Source: Deltaproteobacteria bacterium (GTDB lineage Bacteria; Desulfobacterota; Binatia; UBA9968). Taken from it: 47,441 nucleotides of DNA. This document shows, one piece after another, positions 31,218 to 39,474 of this stretch (position 1 is the first letter of the stretch; every line of letters begins with the position of its first letter). The translations under genes and the position numbers were made by a program. The notes below the pieces were generated by a model, which worked only from the letters and a program-made list of their open reading frames with translations, was not told the DNA's origin and did no database searches. Where the stretch lies: positions 1 through 47,441 of the forward strand of contig JACQUW010000297.1 of assembly GCA_016210115.1 (NCBI GenBank). The letters run 5' to 3'.

Positions 31218-32357
31218 CTATTTGGAAAGAACCACAGCCGGACCTGCCGCATATTTCTTCACTTTCGCCTCATCCAGCTCCACACCCAAACCAGGTTTAT
31301 CTAGAACAGTCACCTCTCCGTTCTCCATGGGTATCGGCTCAGTGATAATGTCATCCACGACGCGCTCTTCGGGCCGGCCATAACCGATCGGTGTACTGGC
31401 CCATGGAGTGGATGCAACAAAGTGGTGCAGCGCAGCCGCGCCGATACCAAATGGATGAGCCGATCCCAGGCTAATGCCGACGTCCGCGAGCTCGGCTGCC
31501 GCCGTCATTTTTTTGGAGAAAAAGATTCCGCCGTCACGCGCCGGTTTTAAACAAATAATGTCAGCCGCCCTTCGCTTAATGATTTCTAACACCGCCGCGG
31601 GCGAGGTAACGCTTTCGTCGGCAATGACGGGTGTATCGAGGGCTCTGGCAATTTCAGCCAACCCGTCAAGGTCCCAACCCGGGCAAGGCTGTTCGACGTT
31701 GAGGATATCGTACTCTTCCATTTTCCGAATCGTCCTTATGGCCACCGCCGGATTATAGCCCTGGTTGGCGTCGACCTCTATCGGAAACCCATCCCCAACG
31801 GCTTTTCTTACCGCGGCTACTCTCTTGATGTCCATCTCGGGATCCACGCCTATTTTTACGGTCAATAATTTGTACCCCATCCCTTTAAGCCGTATCGCGT
31901 CCTCCGCCACTTCCTCAGGCGCTTTGATCGATAGGCTCCGGCCCACCGGAATTTTGTCCCTTACCCTTCCGCCGACCAGCTTCGAGACTGAAACGCCGGC
32001 CTTTTTCCCCATGATGTCATACATGGCATCCCCCACGGAGGCCAGGGCAGTAACGGTTACCCTGCCTTCCGTCCCTAACGCATCCCGCTGGAAGCGGCTC
32101 ATGATTTTTTCGATATCGAACGGGTCTTCGCCCAGCACAAATTGAGCGATATATTTTTCGATTTCAGCGACGATCTTTCTCTGCTGCGCTTCTCCGGTAA
32201 CGCCCAAAGTGCTCGACTCGCCCACGCCGACAATGCCTTCGTCGGTAAAGAGTCTCACAATGACGTGATGGCCGATGCGCGTCCCTCCTCGGGCCGACTT
32301 GGTCGGGGTCTTGTACGGAATCGATACGGGCAGAATTTCCAGTCGCTCTACTCTCAT
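31218..32357 (-). CDS. Enolase-superfamily muconate-cycloisomerase-like enzyme
   Basis: The 379-residue protein has the capping domain plus TIM barrel of the MR/MLE family. Catalytic and metal residues are Lys168 (TVKIG), Asp196 (VDANQGY), Glu222 (VEQP), Asp247/Glu248 (IADES) and Lys271 (LKPARDGG). The first Lys of the usual KxK is Thr166, while the base Lys168 remains. It would abstract a proton alpha to a carboxylate to cycloisomerise or racemise its substrate. It overlaps the ComA-like gene by 4 bases, implying a shared pathway. Confidence 0.87.
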   Translation of the reverse strand: MRVERLEILPVSIPYKTPTKSARGGTRIGHHVIVRLFTDEGIVGVGESSTLGVTGEAQQRKIVAEIEKYIAQFVLGEDPFDIEKIMSRFQRDALGTEGRVTVTALASVGDAMYDIMGKKAGVSVSKLVGGRVRDKIPVGRSLSIKAPEEVAEDAIRLKGMGYKLLTVKIGVDPEMDIKRVAAVRKAVGDGFPIEVDANQGYNPAVAIRTIRKMEEYDILNVEQPCPGWDLDGLAEIARALDTPVIADESVTSPAAVLEIIKRRAADIICLKPARDGGIFFSKKMTAAAELADVGISLGSAHPFGIGAAALHHFVASTPWASTPIGYGRPEERVVDDIITEPIPMENGEVTVLDKPGLGVELDEAKVKKYAAGPAVVLSK

Positions 32358-33166
32358 AGACTCTCCTCCTGTTTGTGAGGCTGTATTTTTCCAGCTTTAC
32401 GGGTCAAAAAGCTGTATCCTACGCTGCGGTGCATACCGAGGCGGCAATCATGAGCGACGCCGCAATATTCCATGTGTCCCATCAAGTTGACTTCAGGGCC
32501 AAGCGTCTGGATAAGCCATACCATCAGTTCAGGTCCAGGCAAATGGCTCTCAAATATGAGATTCTCGAACCCGGCTGCATTAGCCGTATCGACCAAGAGC
32601 TGAGGGTTGCTGTCCCTCAACGCGACAATTTCCGATCGTTCGATGGTCACCCTGAAAGCGCCGCTGTCGAGATCAGCTCGAATCAACTGTACTAACGTCT
32701 CGAGATTCAGCGGTTCCTCGGGAAACTTCCGGCCCACTTCCGTGAAGACCGTCAGTCCGGCCGTCGTGGCCTCGCCGATTGTGTCGCGCCGGGCCGCAGC
32801 CGGCATCGGAGGTATGACGTCCTCGCTAATCTCGACTCCCATGAAACCGAGCTCTTTCAGAGTATGGAAAAATTCTTTTGTTCGGCCCTGCAGCAGCGCG
32901 ACCTCGAACGCGATGCCGCCGGGAAATGCGCCGATGCGATACTTTGAGTAGTGGGCGATTTTGCGCTCGAACCAGTTCCTAGGGTGACGCGATAGCAGCC
33001 TGCCATGCCCGGTAAATTTAACGTAATCGACCAAATCGTGGTTCTCCTCCAGGAAGTCTTTCTGCAAACGGAGCGGCAAACCCGAGTCGCCCGGGATAAA
33101 CAGCCCGACGTTGCGCGGCTTGGGCGGATGGGTCGGCAGGCTCAAGAAGCTAAATGGGCTAGACAT
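32354..33166 (-). CDS. ComA (phosphosulfolactate synthase) family protein
   Basis: The 270-residue TIM-barrel protein matches the ComA family along its length: PPKPRNVGLFIPGDSGLP, DYVKFTGHGRLL, IGAFPGGIAFEVALLQGRTKEFFHTLKELGFMGVEISEDV, LTVFTEVGRKFPE and LGMHRSVGYSF. ComA adds sulfite to phosphoenolpyruvate in coenzyme M synthesis. No other coenzyme M genes are here, so a different reaction on a C3-C4 acid is likely. Translational overlap with the enolase-superfamily gene suggests both act on the same compound. The neighbouring Sox-like genes are too far away to infer a sulfur link. Confidence 0.82.
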   Translation of the reverse strand: MSSPFSFLSLPTHPPKPRNVGLFIPGDSGLPLRLQKDFLEENHDLVDYVKFTGHGRLLSRHPRNWFERKIAHYSKYRIGAFPGGIAFEVALLQGRTKEFFHTLKELGFMGVEISEDVIPPMPAAARRDTIGEATTAGLTVFTEVGRKFPEEPLNLETLVQLIRADLDSGAFRVTIERSEIVALRDSNPQLLVDTANAAGFENLIFESHLPGPELMVWLIQTLGPEVNLMGHMEYCGVAHDCRLGMHRSVGYSFLTRKAGKIQPHKQEESL

Positions 33167-33190
33167 CGTTAAGCCGTCTCAACCAGCAGG

Positions 33191-34261
33191 TTACTTCTTT
33201 CGGCTTTCCGGCTCGAAAATGCCGCGAAATTCTTGAGCGACCACGTTCAGTTGATCTGTGAATTTCAGGTCGAGGGGTAAAATCCTTCTGCCCTTCCAGC
33301 GCGCATCGTTGGGAACTACGTCTGTACGGGCGGAGTGCTTCCAGAATCCGTTTACCCAGATCTCCTGCTGAACTTCTCTAGAGAGCATATAGTCCACGTA
33401 CAGCCTCGCGGCATTCGGGTGTTTGGCTTTGGTGTAAATGCCCATGGCGATTCCCTGCGCAAACACCGGGTCCAGAGCGACCCAATCGACCGGAGCGCCT
33501 TCAGCTTTCATCGTGGCGATCCTCGGGCCGTAGGTTACAAAGATGATGGGATATTCTCCCGCTGCGAGCAGTTGCGACATCAGCGAATGCCCCTCACGCA
33601 ATTGAACATTCTGCCCGGCCAATCGGCGCATGTACTCCAAACCTTTTTCACGTCCCGCCCATGCGAGAAAATTACTAAACCAGGCATACTCCTCTCTATA
33701 GAAAGCGATTTTCCCCTTCCATTGAGGATTTAAAAAGTCATCCCACTTTTTCGGAATATCTTTTGGCGCGACAAGATTGCGATTATACGCGGTCACGAAG
33801 GGGTTGACGTAAAATGCGCTCCAGCGATCCTGAGGATCCTTAAGGCCTTGCACGAGCGCCCCCATCTCCGGCGACTTGTAGCGCGTGAGAAATCCTTTAT
33901 CTCCAAGGTAATCCATGATATCCGCATTTCCGCCCACGACATCTACATCACTGCCTTTTCCGGCTCTGGCCTCCGAAAGCAAACGGTTCCGCATGGCCGA
34001 CGACTGCGGCCGGATCGCTCTGATTTTGCTGATAAAAGGATATTTTTTCCTGAAGCGCTCGATAACTTCATTCTGGGCGCGCACATCCCCGGTGGACCAG
34101 ACATCGAGCTCGCCTTCCTGCCTGGCCCCCTCAATGAGCCTGCCGGTATAGCCTGCGTCTTGAGCCCGGGCAACCGGGGTTTCATAGCTTGAAAAAACGA
34201 GCGCCAACAGAAAAATTACGCTTCTGAAGCCTAGTATGCTGTCCCGAAAGTTCGTTAACAT
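33191..34261 (-). CDS. Fe(III)/ABC-type extracellular solute-binding protein
   Basis: From the ATG at 34261 (MLTNFRDSILGF) a Sec signal (SVIFLLALVFSSYETPVARA) leads into the binding domain: LIEGARQEGELDVWSTGDVRAQNEVIERFRKKYPFI, EARAGKGSDVDVVGGNADIMDYL, VTAYNRNLVAPKDIPKKWDDFLNPQWKGKIAFYREEYAWF, PVDWVALDPVF. The frame is open further upstream to 34480, but that part matches a leader element also seen near 39300, so I use the internal start although no ribosome-binding site precedes it. It is highly similar to the next upstream product and probably arose by duplication. It precedes the ComA-like gene by 24 bases. Confidence 0.85.
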   Translation of the reverse strand: MLTNFRDSILGFRSVIFLLALVFSSYETPVARAQDAGYTGRLIEGARQEGELDVWSTGDVRAQNEVIERFRKKYPFISKIRAIRPQSSAMRNRLLSEARAGKGSDVDVVGGNADIMDYLGDKGFLTRYKSPEMGALVQGLKDPQDRWSAFYVNPFVTAYNRNLVAPKDIPKKWDDFLNPQWKGKIAFYREEYAWFSNFLAWAGREKGLEYMRRLAGQNVQLREGHSLMSQLLAAGEYPIIFVTYGPRIATMKAEGAPVDWVALDPVFAQGIAMGIYTKAKHPNAARLYVDYMLSREVQQEIWVNGFWKHSARTDVVPNDARWKGRRILPLDLKFTDQLNVVAQEFRGIFEPESRKK

Positions 34262-34454
34262 AAAGGCCGTGACCGAAGGAGCAGGCCTGTAGGTCGCAGA
34301 CGTAGAACCGTGCAGGTTGTGGAAGGCAGCGACCAGGAAATAACCAAAGTTGGAGCCTCGTGGTACTGGCCTATCGGCTGCGACCGGAAGGCGTGCCCTG
34401 AGGAAACCACTTCGGAGGAGCCACGAAAACGATTTACGGTTTGTGAAAAACCCC
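34262..34454 (-). other. Leader element A upstream of binding-protein gene
   Basis: About 190 bases without a clear gene. Read on the minus strand, the core CCTTCCGGTCGCAGCCGATA and about 100 bases after it align with a stretch near 39300-39420 upstream of another binding-protein signal sequence. Both end in GGC-pyrimidine-TT-pyrimidine-ATG; here that ATG is the predicted start codon. Confidence 0.4.
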
Positions 34455-35516
34455 TCACTTGCTTCCCCCCTTGCTCTCAAAGATCTGCCGGAATTCCTCG
34501 GCGGTTCGCGCCAGCTCCTTTGTAAGCATCAGGTCCAGAGGGATCACCTTTATGCTCTTCCATCGGGAATCTTTCGCAACGACATCCGGGCGGGCCGAGT
34601 GTTTCCAATACCTGTTCACCCAAACCTCCTGCTGGACCTCACGAGAAAGCACGTAGTCCACATAGAGTTTGGCCGCATTGGGGTGTTTGGCCTTCGCATA
34701 GATTGCGATGGACTGTGCCTCCCCAAATACTGGATCCAGCGCAACCCAGTCTACCGGCGCGCCCTCCGACTTCGTCAGACTGATTCTGGGAGCATACGCG
34801 ACTGAAATAAGGGGGAACTCTCCCGCGGCCAGCAACTGAACCATCAAAGTATGGCCGTCGCGCAACTGAAGATCTTGCCTTGCGAGTTGCCGCATGAACG
34901 CCAAGCCTCTCTCGCGGCCGGCGATTTTAAGGAAGTTACTAAACCAACCGTAATCTTCCCGGTAGAGAGCGATTTTTCCCCTCCAGTTCGGGGTTAGTAG
35001 ATCTTCCCATTTCCGGGGCAAATCCCTTGCCGCCACGAGGTTGGTATTGTAGGCAGTTACTTTAGGGTTTACGAAAAACGCGGTCCAGTGGCCGTTTGCG
35101 TCTCTGAATCCCTCTGCGACCGCTTGGGTTTCCGGCGACTTATAAGGCATGAGGAGGCTGTTTTCCGCCACATAGACCATGTCAAAGGAAATCAGTCCTA
35201 CGACGTCGACTTCACTTGCCTTTCCCGCCCGCGCCTCGGCCAGCAGGCGGTTGCGAGTCCGGAACGATTGGGGCCTGATCGCCTGCACTTTTTTTATGAA
35301 TGGATACTTTCTTTTGAATCCTTCTACGAGCTCGTTCTGAGCTCGCATATCCCCTATAGACCAGATGTTCAGTTCCCCTTCCTGTTTCGCCCCTTCAATC
35401 AGCCGCTGGGTCCGGTCCGGCTCCGGAGCCGAGGCCGCCAGCGCTCCACCTTTAATGAGCACGAGAAGGATCAAAAACCTGGAGATAAAAAATAGAAATT
35501 TGGCCGGCATCGCCAC
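34455..35516 (-). CDS. Fe(III)/ABC-type extracellular solute-binding protein
   Basis: A Sec signal (FLFFISRFLILLVLIKGGALA) precedes LIEGAKQEGELNIWSIGDMRAQNELVEGFKRKYPFI, EARAGKASEVDVVGLISFDMVYV, VTAYNTNLVAARDLPRKWEDLLTPNWRGKIALYREDYGWF and PVDWVALDPVF. It is a close paralogue of the product ending at 33191. The start may be GTG at 35516 or ATG at 35510; neither has a strong ribosome-binding site. It is 12 bases from the MmgE/PrpD gene upstream, so it is probably cotranscribed, which suggests that its ligand is a substrate of the MmgE/PrpD enzymes. Confidence 0.88.
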   Translation of the reverse strand: MAMPAKFLFFISRFLILLVLIKGGALAASAPEPDRTQRLIEGAKQEGELNIWSIGDMRAQNELVEGFKRKYPFIKKVQAIRPQSFRTRNRLLAEARAGKASEVDVVGLISFDMVYVAENSLLMPYKSPETQAVAEGFRDANGHWTAFFVNPKVTAYNTNLVAARDLPRKWEDLLTPNWRGKIALYREDYGWFSNFLKIAGRERGLAFMRQLARQDLQLRDGHTLMVQLLAAGEFPLISVAYAPRISLTKSEGAPVDWVALDPVFGEAQSIAIYAKAKHPNAAKLYVDYVLSREVQQEVWVNRYWKHSARPDVVAKDSRWKSIKVIPLDLMLTKELARTAEEFRQIFESKGGSK

Positions 35517-35528
35517 ACCGTATCCCGA

Positions 35529-36902
35529 TTAGGTTCTCAGAAGGGGTCTGAAGTCGCGTATGTCAGCCACGTCTTCAATCCCGCGAACCATCTCAATAAG
35601 CCGCTCGCACTTTTGTTTCCCGATAACGGCTGAGATCAGATCTCTTGCCTTGTTAATCACTTCTTCTTGAGTCATGGGATCGGCGGCGGTTCCACGCACG
35701 TTTTTGACGTGCGTCCGCAGATTTCGTCCATCTCGCGTGGCTACTTCTACGATGGCCTGGCGCGGCGCGTCTTCGCTGCCTAAATCCGGGTCGGGCTGGA
35801 GCTCGATGCGGGATTTCATTTCCAAGACGCGCGCATCGGTCATCCGCTCATAACAATGCGCGGATTCAAAACTCAGTTTGCCATCAAGCAGGGTCACAGC
35901 CAGAATGTATTGGAGATTAATGTCCGGCATGTGCCGGTCATTCACCGTCCTCGCTTCACGTTCCGGAAGCCGGACCATGAGGCGCTCCACATCCGAAGCC
36001 TTGAGTTCGTGTTCAGCCGTAATCTGCAGCAACGCGTCCAACGCCGCCTGTATCGGCGAGCCCACAAAGAACTTCTTGATGTTCGTTCGCTCTATTTCAT
36101 AACGGCTCCCTAACCCAAGGGTAAGCTCTTCGATTTTCGGATCTGAAGAGTAGGCATCCAGGAAGTTCCGCTCTCCCAAAAAAATATCTGAGACGCCTGT
36201 AAAACCCGCCTGCACGAGCGTAGCGGCGGTGACGCCGTTGCGAGCGGGCATTCCTCCAAAGACAAAGGCCTTCTGCAGGTGATCGGGACAGCGGACATAA
36301 GCCCCGACACCCGACGCCTGGTGGCCGGCATAAGAGAGCGCATGGCTCACCCGAACCGCGTCAAACCCCGCGATGCACGCCGCGGCCGCCGCTGCGCCGA
36401 AGGTTCCGCCGATGCTGTGACTGCAAAAGCCGCTTCGACGATAAACCGATGGAACGAGAGCGAGGCTCACGCGGCATCCGACATCGTATCCAAGAACGAC
36501 CGCGTTGAGAAAGGTTTTGCCGTCACAACCCTCCTTCTCCGCCATCGCCAGCGCCGCTGGAATCACGGCACAACCGGGGTGAGTCATGGACGGAGCGTGA
36601 GAATCGTCGGTTTCATCCGCGTGAGCCATAATCCCGTTTGCCAGGGCCGCATCGCCCGCGGTCGTCATGACCTCACTTCCAACAAGCTGCGCCTCCGGGA
36701 TCCCCTGCTGGCGGCGAATATACTCCGTTACGAGACGGCCCGGTTCGAGCCGCGCGCCTGACACCATTGCCGCGATCGTGTCGAGAATATGATCTTTGGC
36801 CTTGCCGATGATCCGCGCTGGCAGGTCGACTTTTGCGGCCTGGCTCACATACTCGGAGAGATCCTCCGTGACGGTCCTATGCTTGACCTGGTTCATTTTC
36901 AT
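35529..36902 (-). CDS. MmgE/PrpD family protein, copy 2
   Basis: A 457-residue cytoplasmic protein of the 2-methylcitrate dehydratase family. It shows the helical N-terminal domain (AKDHILDTIAAMVSGARLEPG), MAHADETDDSHAPSMTHPGCAVIPAALAMAEKEG, YDVGCRVSLAL, and the C-terminal domain (KKFFVGSPIQAALDALLQI). The family covers 2-methylcitrate dehydratase, iminodisuccinate epimerase and immune-responsive decarboxylase, so the reaction is likely dehydration, isomerisation or decarboxylation of a tricarboxylate-like acid. Overlap of 4 bases with the upstream paralogue implies a heteromeric or sequential pair. Confidence 0.88.
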   Translation of the reverse strand: MKMNQVKHRTVTEDLSEYVSQAAKVDLPARIIGKAKDHILDTIAAMVSGARLEPGRLVTEYIRRQQGIPEAQLVGSEVMTTAGDAALANGIMAHADETDDSHAPSMTHPGCAVIPAALAMAEKEGCDGKTFLNAVVLGYDVGCRVSLALVPSVYRRSGFCSHSIGGTFGAAAAAACIAGFDAVRVSHALSYAGHQASGVGAYVRCPDHLQKAFVFGGMPARNGVTAATLVQAGFTGVSDIFLGERNFLDAYSSDPKIEELTLGLGSRYEIERTNIKKFFVGSPIQAALDALLQITAEHELKASDVERLMVRLPEREARTVNDRHMPDINLQYILAVTLLDGKLSFESAHCYERMTDARVLEMKSRIELQPDPDLGSEDAPRQAIVEVATRDGRNLRTHVKNVRGTAADPMTQEEVINKARDLISAVIGKQKCERLIEMVRGIEDVADIRDFRPLLRT

Positions 36903-38260
36903 GCAGGCGAGAAAAGCTGGCCGGCTTTGGACAATTTCTCGATCTCACGCACCCGCTCGAGGAAACGCTGTGCCCTCTCCGAGCCCAAAACCGGCGTCAC
37001 GCAACCGAGAAATTTGCTATCGATCTCCTCATCGCTCAAGAGAAACGGGGGGTGGCCGCGAATCACGGTCGCCTTATGGGAAATTGTAGTTCCATCAGAG
37101 AGGTGGATCTTGACAAAGCCGAAGCGGTTTCGTCTGGATTCGAACCCACGCAGCTCTGCAGGGACAAAAAGATGAACTTTCCCCATCAGTGTTTGCACAT
37201 CCGCTCGCTGGATGGTGCTCTCCGTGAAGTGCCCCAGGATCACCTCGCCATTGAGAAGCGCCGTCGCCGCAGCAAATTCGAGACTAAATCGCGCCTGTTC
37301 CGGAGCGCGTATACCCTCCGGCCTTAGAAGAACCTGATAGTCCAGTTCGTGAAGGCCGCACTCGACCTTCTCTATTCTCTCGGCCGGAAGTTCATGGCAG
37401 CGCCTAAGCTCAAGCACGGCTTCCAGACAGAGATGGGTTGCCGAGCAGGTAGGAAACCGCTTGATCGAGACGCCCGGAGATAACAAATGAAAAGGTTGCC
37501 CGAGGCGGTCCGTCAGATCCTCTCCGCTCAGTGAATCACCCAGCTCAAAAACCTCAATGACTCCCTTTGATGCTTCGAGCACAGCCGGGTTTCCAGTGAA
37601 GCCGTTTTCGGCGAGGAGCGCTGCCATGACCCCGTTGCGCGCTGCCTGGCCGGTATGAAGAGGCTTGGTCATAGTTCCGAAGTTGGCCCGCACTCCGCCT
37701 GCCATAGAGGAAACGATTCCCAGCGCGTGTCGCGTTTGTCCGGGAGAAAGACCCAAGAGCCAGCTACAGGCAGCGGCCGAACCCAATGCTCCCAGAACGG
37801 CGGTCGCATGCCAGCCATGCTCGTAGTGCTTGATCGAGACGAGGTTGGCCAGTTTGCATTCGACCTCGACTCCGACGGTGTAAGCGCAAAGCGAGGCCAA
37901 CCCAGAGAGATCGCGCGCTTCAGCCAGCGCAAGCACGGCTGAGAGGACCGGAGCCGAAGGATGCATTGGAGTCAAGGCGACCCCTCCGTCATCGAAATCG
38001 AGCGCATGGGAGAGAGTCCCGTTCACCCATGCCGCATCCGCCGCGCCTGACCGTCCCGACCCGGTCCAAAGCGAAGCTTCACCCTCTTGCCTGGCCTTCA
38101 CCACCTTTTCCAGAATCGCCGCGATCTCGCCTTTCGAAGCCCCCAGCGCGACACCCAAGGTATCGACCACGTGTTGCTTGGCGCTCTGTAACACTGGACA
38201 CGGGATTTCCTCCGCCTTGGTGGAGGTCAGAAATCGGGCTATAGCTTCAGTAGGACCCAT
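36899..38260 (-). CDS. MmgE/PrpD family protein, copy 1
   Basis: A 453-residue protein with the same two-domain layout: AKQHVVDTLGVALGASKGEI, LSHALDFDDGGVALTPMHPSAPVLSAVLALAEARD, YTVGVEVECKLANLV, HGWHATAVLGALGSAAACSWLLGLS and the C-terminal ISIKRFPTCSATHLCLEAVLELR-like region. It is clearly a divergent paralogue of the following gene rather than a recent duplicate. The stop-start overlap (ATGA) couples it to copy 2. It lies 4 bases after the binding-protein gene's stop. Confidence 0.88.
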   Translation of the reverse strand: MGPTEAIARFLTSTKAEEIPCPVLQSAKQHVVDTLGVALGASKGEIAAILEKVVKARQEGEASLWTGSGRSGAADAAWVNGTLSHALDFDDGGVALTPMHPSAPVLSAVLALAEARDLSGLASLCAYTVGVEVECKLANLVSIKHYEHGWHATAVLGALGSAAACSWLLGLSPGQTRHALGIVSSMAGGVRANFGTMTKPLHTGQAARNGVMAALLAENGFTGNPAVLEASKGVIEVFELGDSLSGEDLTDRLGQPFHLLSPGVSIKRFPTCSATHLCLEAVLELRRCHELPAERIEKVECGLHELDYQVLLRPEGIRAPEQARFSLEFAAATALLNGEVILGHFTESTIQRADVQTLMGKVHLFVPAELRGFESRRNRFGFVKIHLSDGTTISHKATVIRGHPPFLLSDEEIDSKFLGCVTPVLGSERAQRFLERVREIEKLSKAGQLFSPA

Positions 38261-38264
38261 TCGG

Positions 38265-39461
38265 TTACCGACGCAAGAGGATCTCTCTCAGTTCCTTCGT
38301 ATTCTTCTCTAAATACTCCCCCTGCGTAATGTCCGCGGGGACCAGCTTAACCTCTTTGAGCCGTTGCTGGACAAGCGAGCTGACTCCGGCGCGAGCCGAC
38401 AGTTTGAAAAATTTTCCGGAGATGTAATCCCGCTGGATCTCTTCCGACAGCATATGGTCAAGGTAAAGGCGGGCCGCATTGGGATGCGGCGATTTTGCGG
38501 TGATCCCCATCAGGCTTAAACTGACCACCGTCGGATTGGGAGGATTCCACTCGATCGGCGCTCCTTTCGATTTCGTGTACTGCGTCTGGGGCGCGTACAA
38601 AAGCACGGCGCCGGGGTACTCTCCGGCCGCTACGAGCGTTGTCATCAAGGTGTGGCCCTTTCGGAAATGATAGTTTTGATTTGCGAGACGACGCAGATAA
38701 GTGAGAGTTTTCTCCTCGCCCCAAAAGCGCTTCATCGTCGCAAACCACTCCATCTCATCTTCTTCCATGACGAGCTGGCCCTTCCACTTCGGATCCACCA
38801 GATCCTCATAGCTCTTCGGCGCCTGGGCGGGGGTGAGCATCTTCGTGTTGTACGCCATGACGAGCGGATTTACGTAGTAAGAAGTCCAAAAACCTGCCGG
38901 GTCTTTGAACCCTGGCTCGTAATGCGCGCTTTCCGGAGACTGGTACTTTTGCATCAGCCCTCGTTTGACGAGCTGGTACATCTGAAATCCGCTGGTTCCG
39001 ACCACATCGACGAGATGAGCATTGCCCCTGGCTTCAGTGACCACGCGGTTGTAAATGTTTTCTCCTGTGGACCTCCACAGGCTCACGTCTATGAAAGGGT
39101 ATTTCTCTTTGAACCGTTGAATGATCTGCAGGTGATCGGTGACAACAAGGATCGCGTAGATTTGCAGCTTGCCCTCTTTTTTTGCTCCCTCAATCAATGG
39201 CTTCAGCCGCGCGTCCTGGGCCGATGCCGCCTGTGGGGTTATGAGCAGGAGGGCAACCATCCACAGGAATGACCAAGAATTACCTCGGCCTAAGTCATGA
39301 AAGCCGGACAGCAGTCCTCGGGGCGTAAGGTGGAGGGCCGCGGACGTCCGATGAGCCCGGTTCGACTCATGGCACCTGCCCATCGGCCGCGGCCCGGAAG
39401 CTTGCGCCCCGGGGCGGCGCCATTTTCGCAGGAATCGCGAAAAAACCGACTGCATCTTCAT
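38265..39461 (-). CDS. Fe(III)/ABC-type solute-binding protein with long leader
   Basis: The binding domain begins near LKPLIEGAKKEGKLQIYAILVVTDHLQIIQRFKEKYPFI and includes EARGNAHLVDVVGTSGFQMYQL, VMAYNTKMLTPAQAPKSYEDLVDPKWKGQLVMEEDEMEWFA and PHPNAARLYLDHMLSEEIQRD. A perfect AAAGGAGG lies seven bases before the ATG at 39461, but the signal peptide (WSFLWMVALLLITPQAASA) only starts about 60 residues later. The intervening Arg-rich stretch is unusual for an exported protein and corresponds to leader element B. The real start may be internal. Divergent from the other family 1 paralogues here. Confidence 0.82.
   Translation of the reverse strand: MKMQSVFSRFLRKWRRPGAQASGPRPMGRCHESNRAHRTSAALHLTPRGLLSGFHDLGRGNSWSFLWMVALLLITPQAASAQDARLKPLIEGAKKEGKLQIYAILVVTDHLQIIQRFKEKYPFIDVSLWRSTGENIYNRVVTEARGNAHLVDVVGTSGFQMYQLVKRGLMQKYQSPESAHYEPGFKDPAGFWTSYYVNPLVMAYNTKMLTPAQAPKSYEDLVDPKWKGQLVMEEDEMEWFATMKRFWGEEKTLTYLRRLANQNYHFRKGHTLMTTLVAAGEYPGAVLLYAPQTQYTKSKGAPIEWNPPNPTVVSLSLMGITAKSPHPNAARLYLDHMLSEEIQRDYISGKFFKLSARAGVSSLVQQRLKEVKLVPADITQGEYLEKNTKELREILLRR
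39297..39425 (-). other. Leader element B, related to element A
   Basis: On the minus strand it reads GCTTCCGGGCCGCGGCCGAT and onward, aligning over about 130 bases with element A (34262-34454), including the closing GGCTTTCATG. In this copy the element lies within the open frame of the binding-protein gene. Confidence 0.4.
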
Positions 39462-39474
39462 GATCGCGCCTCCT

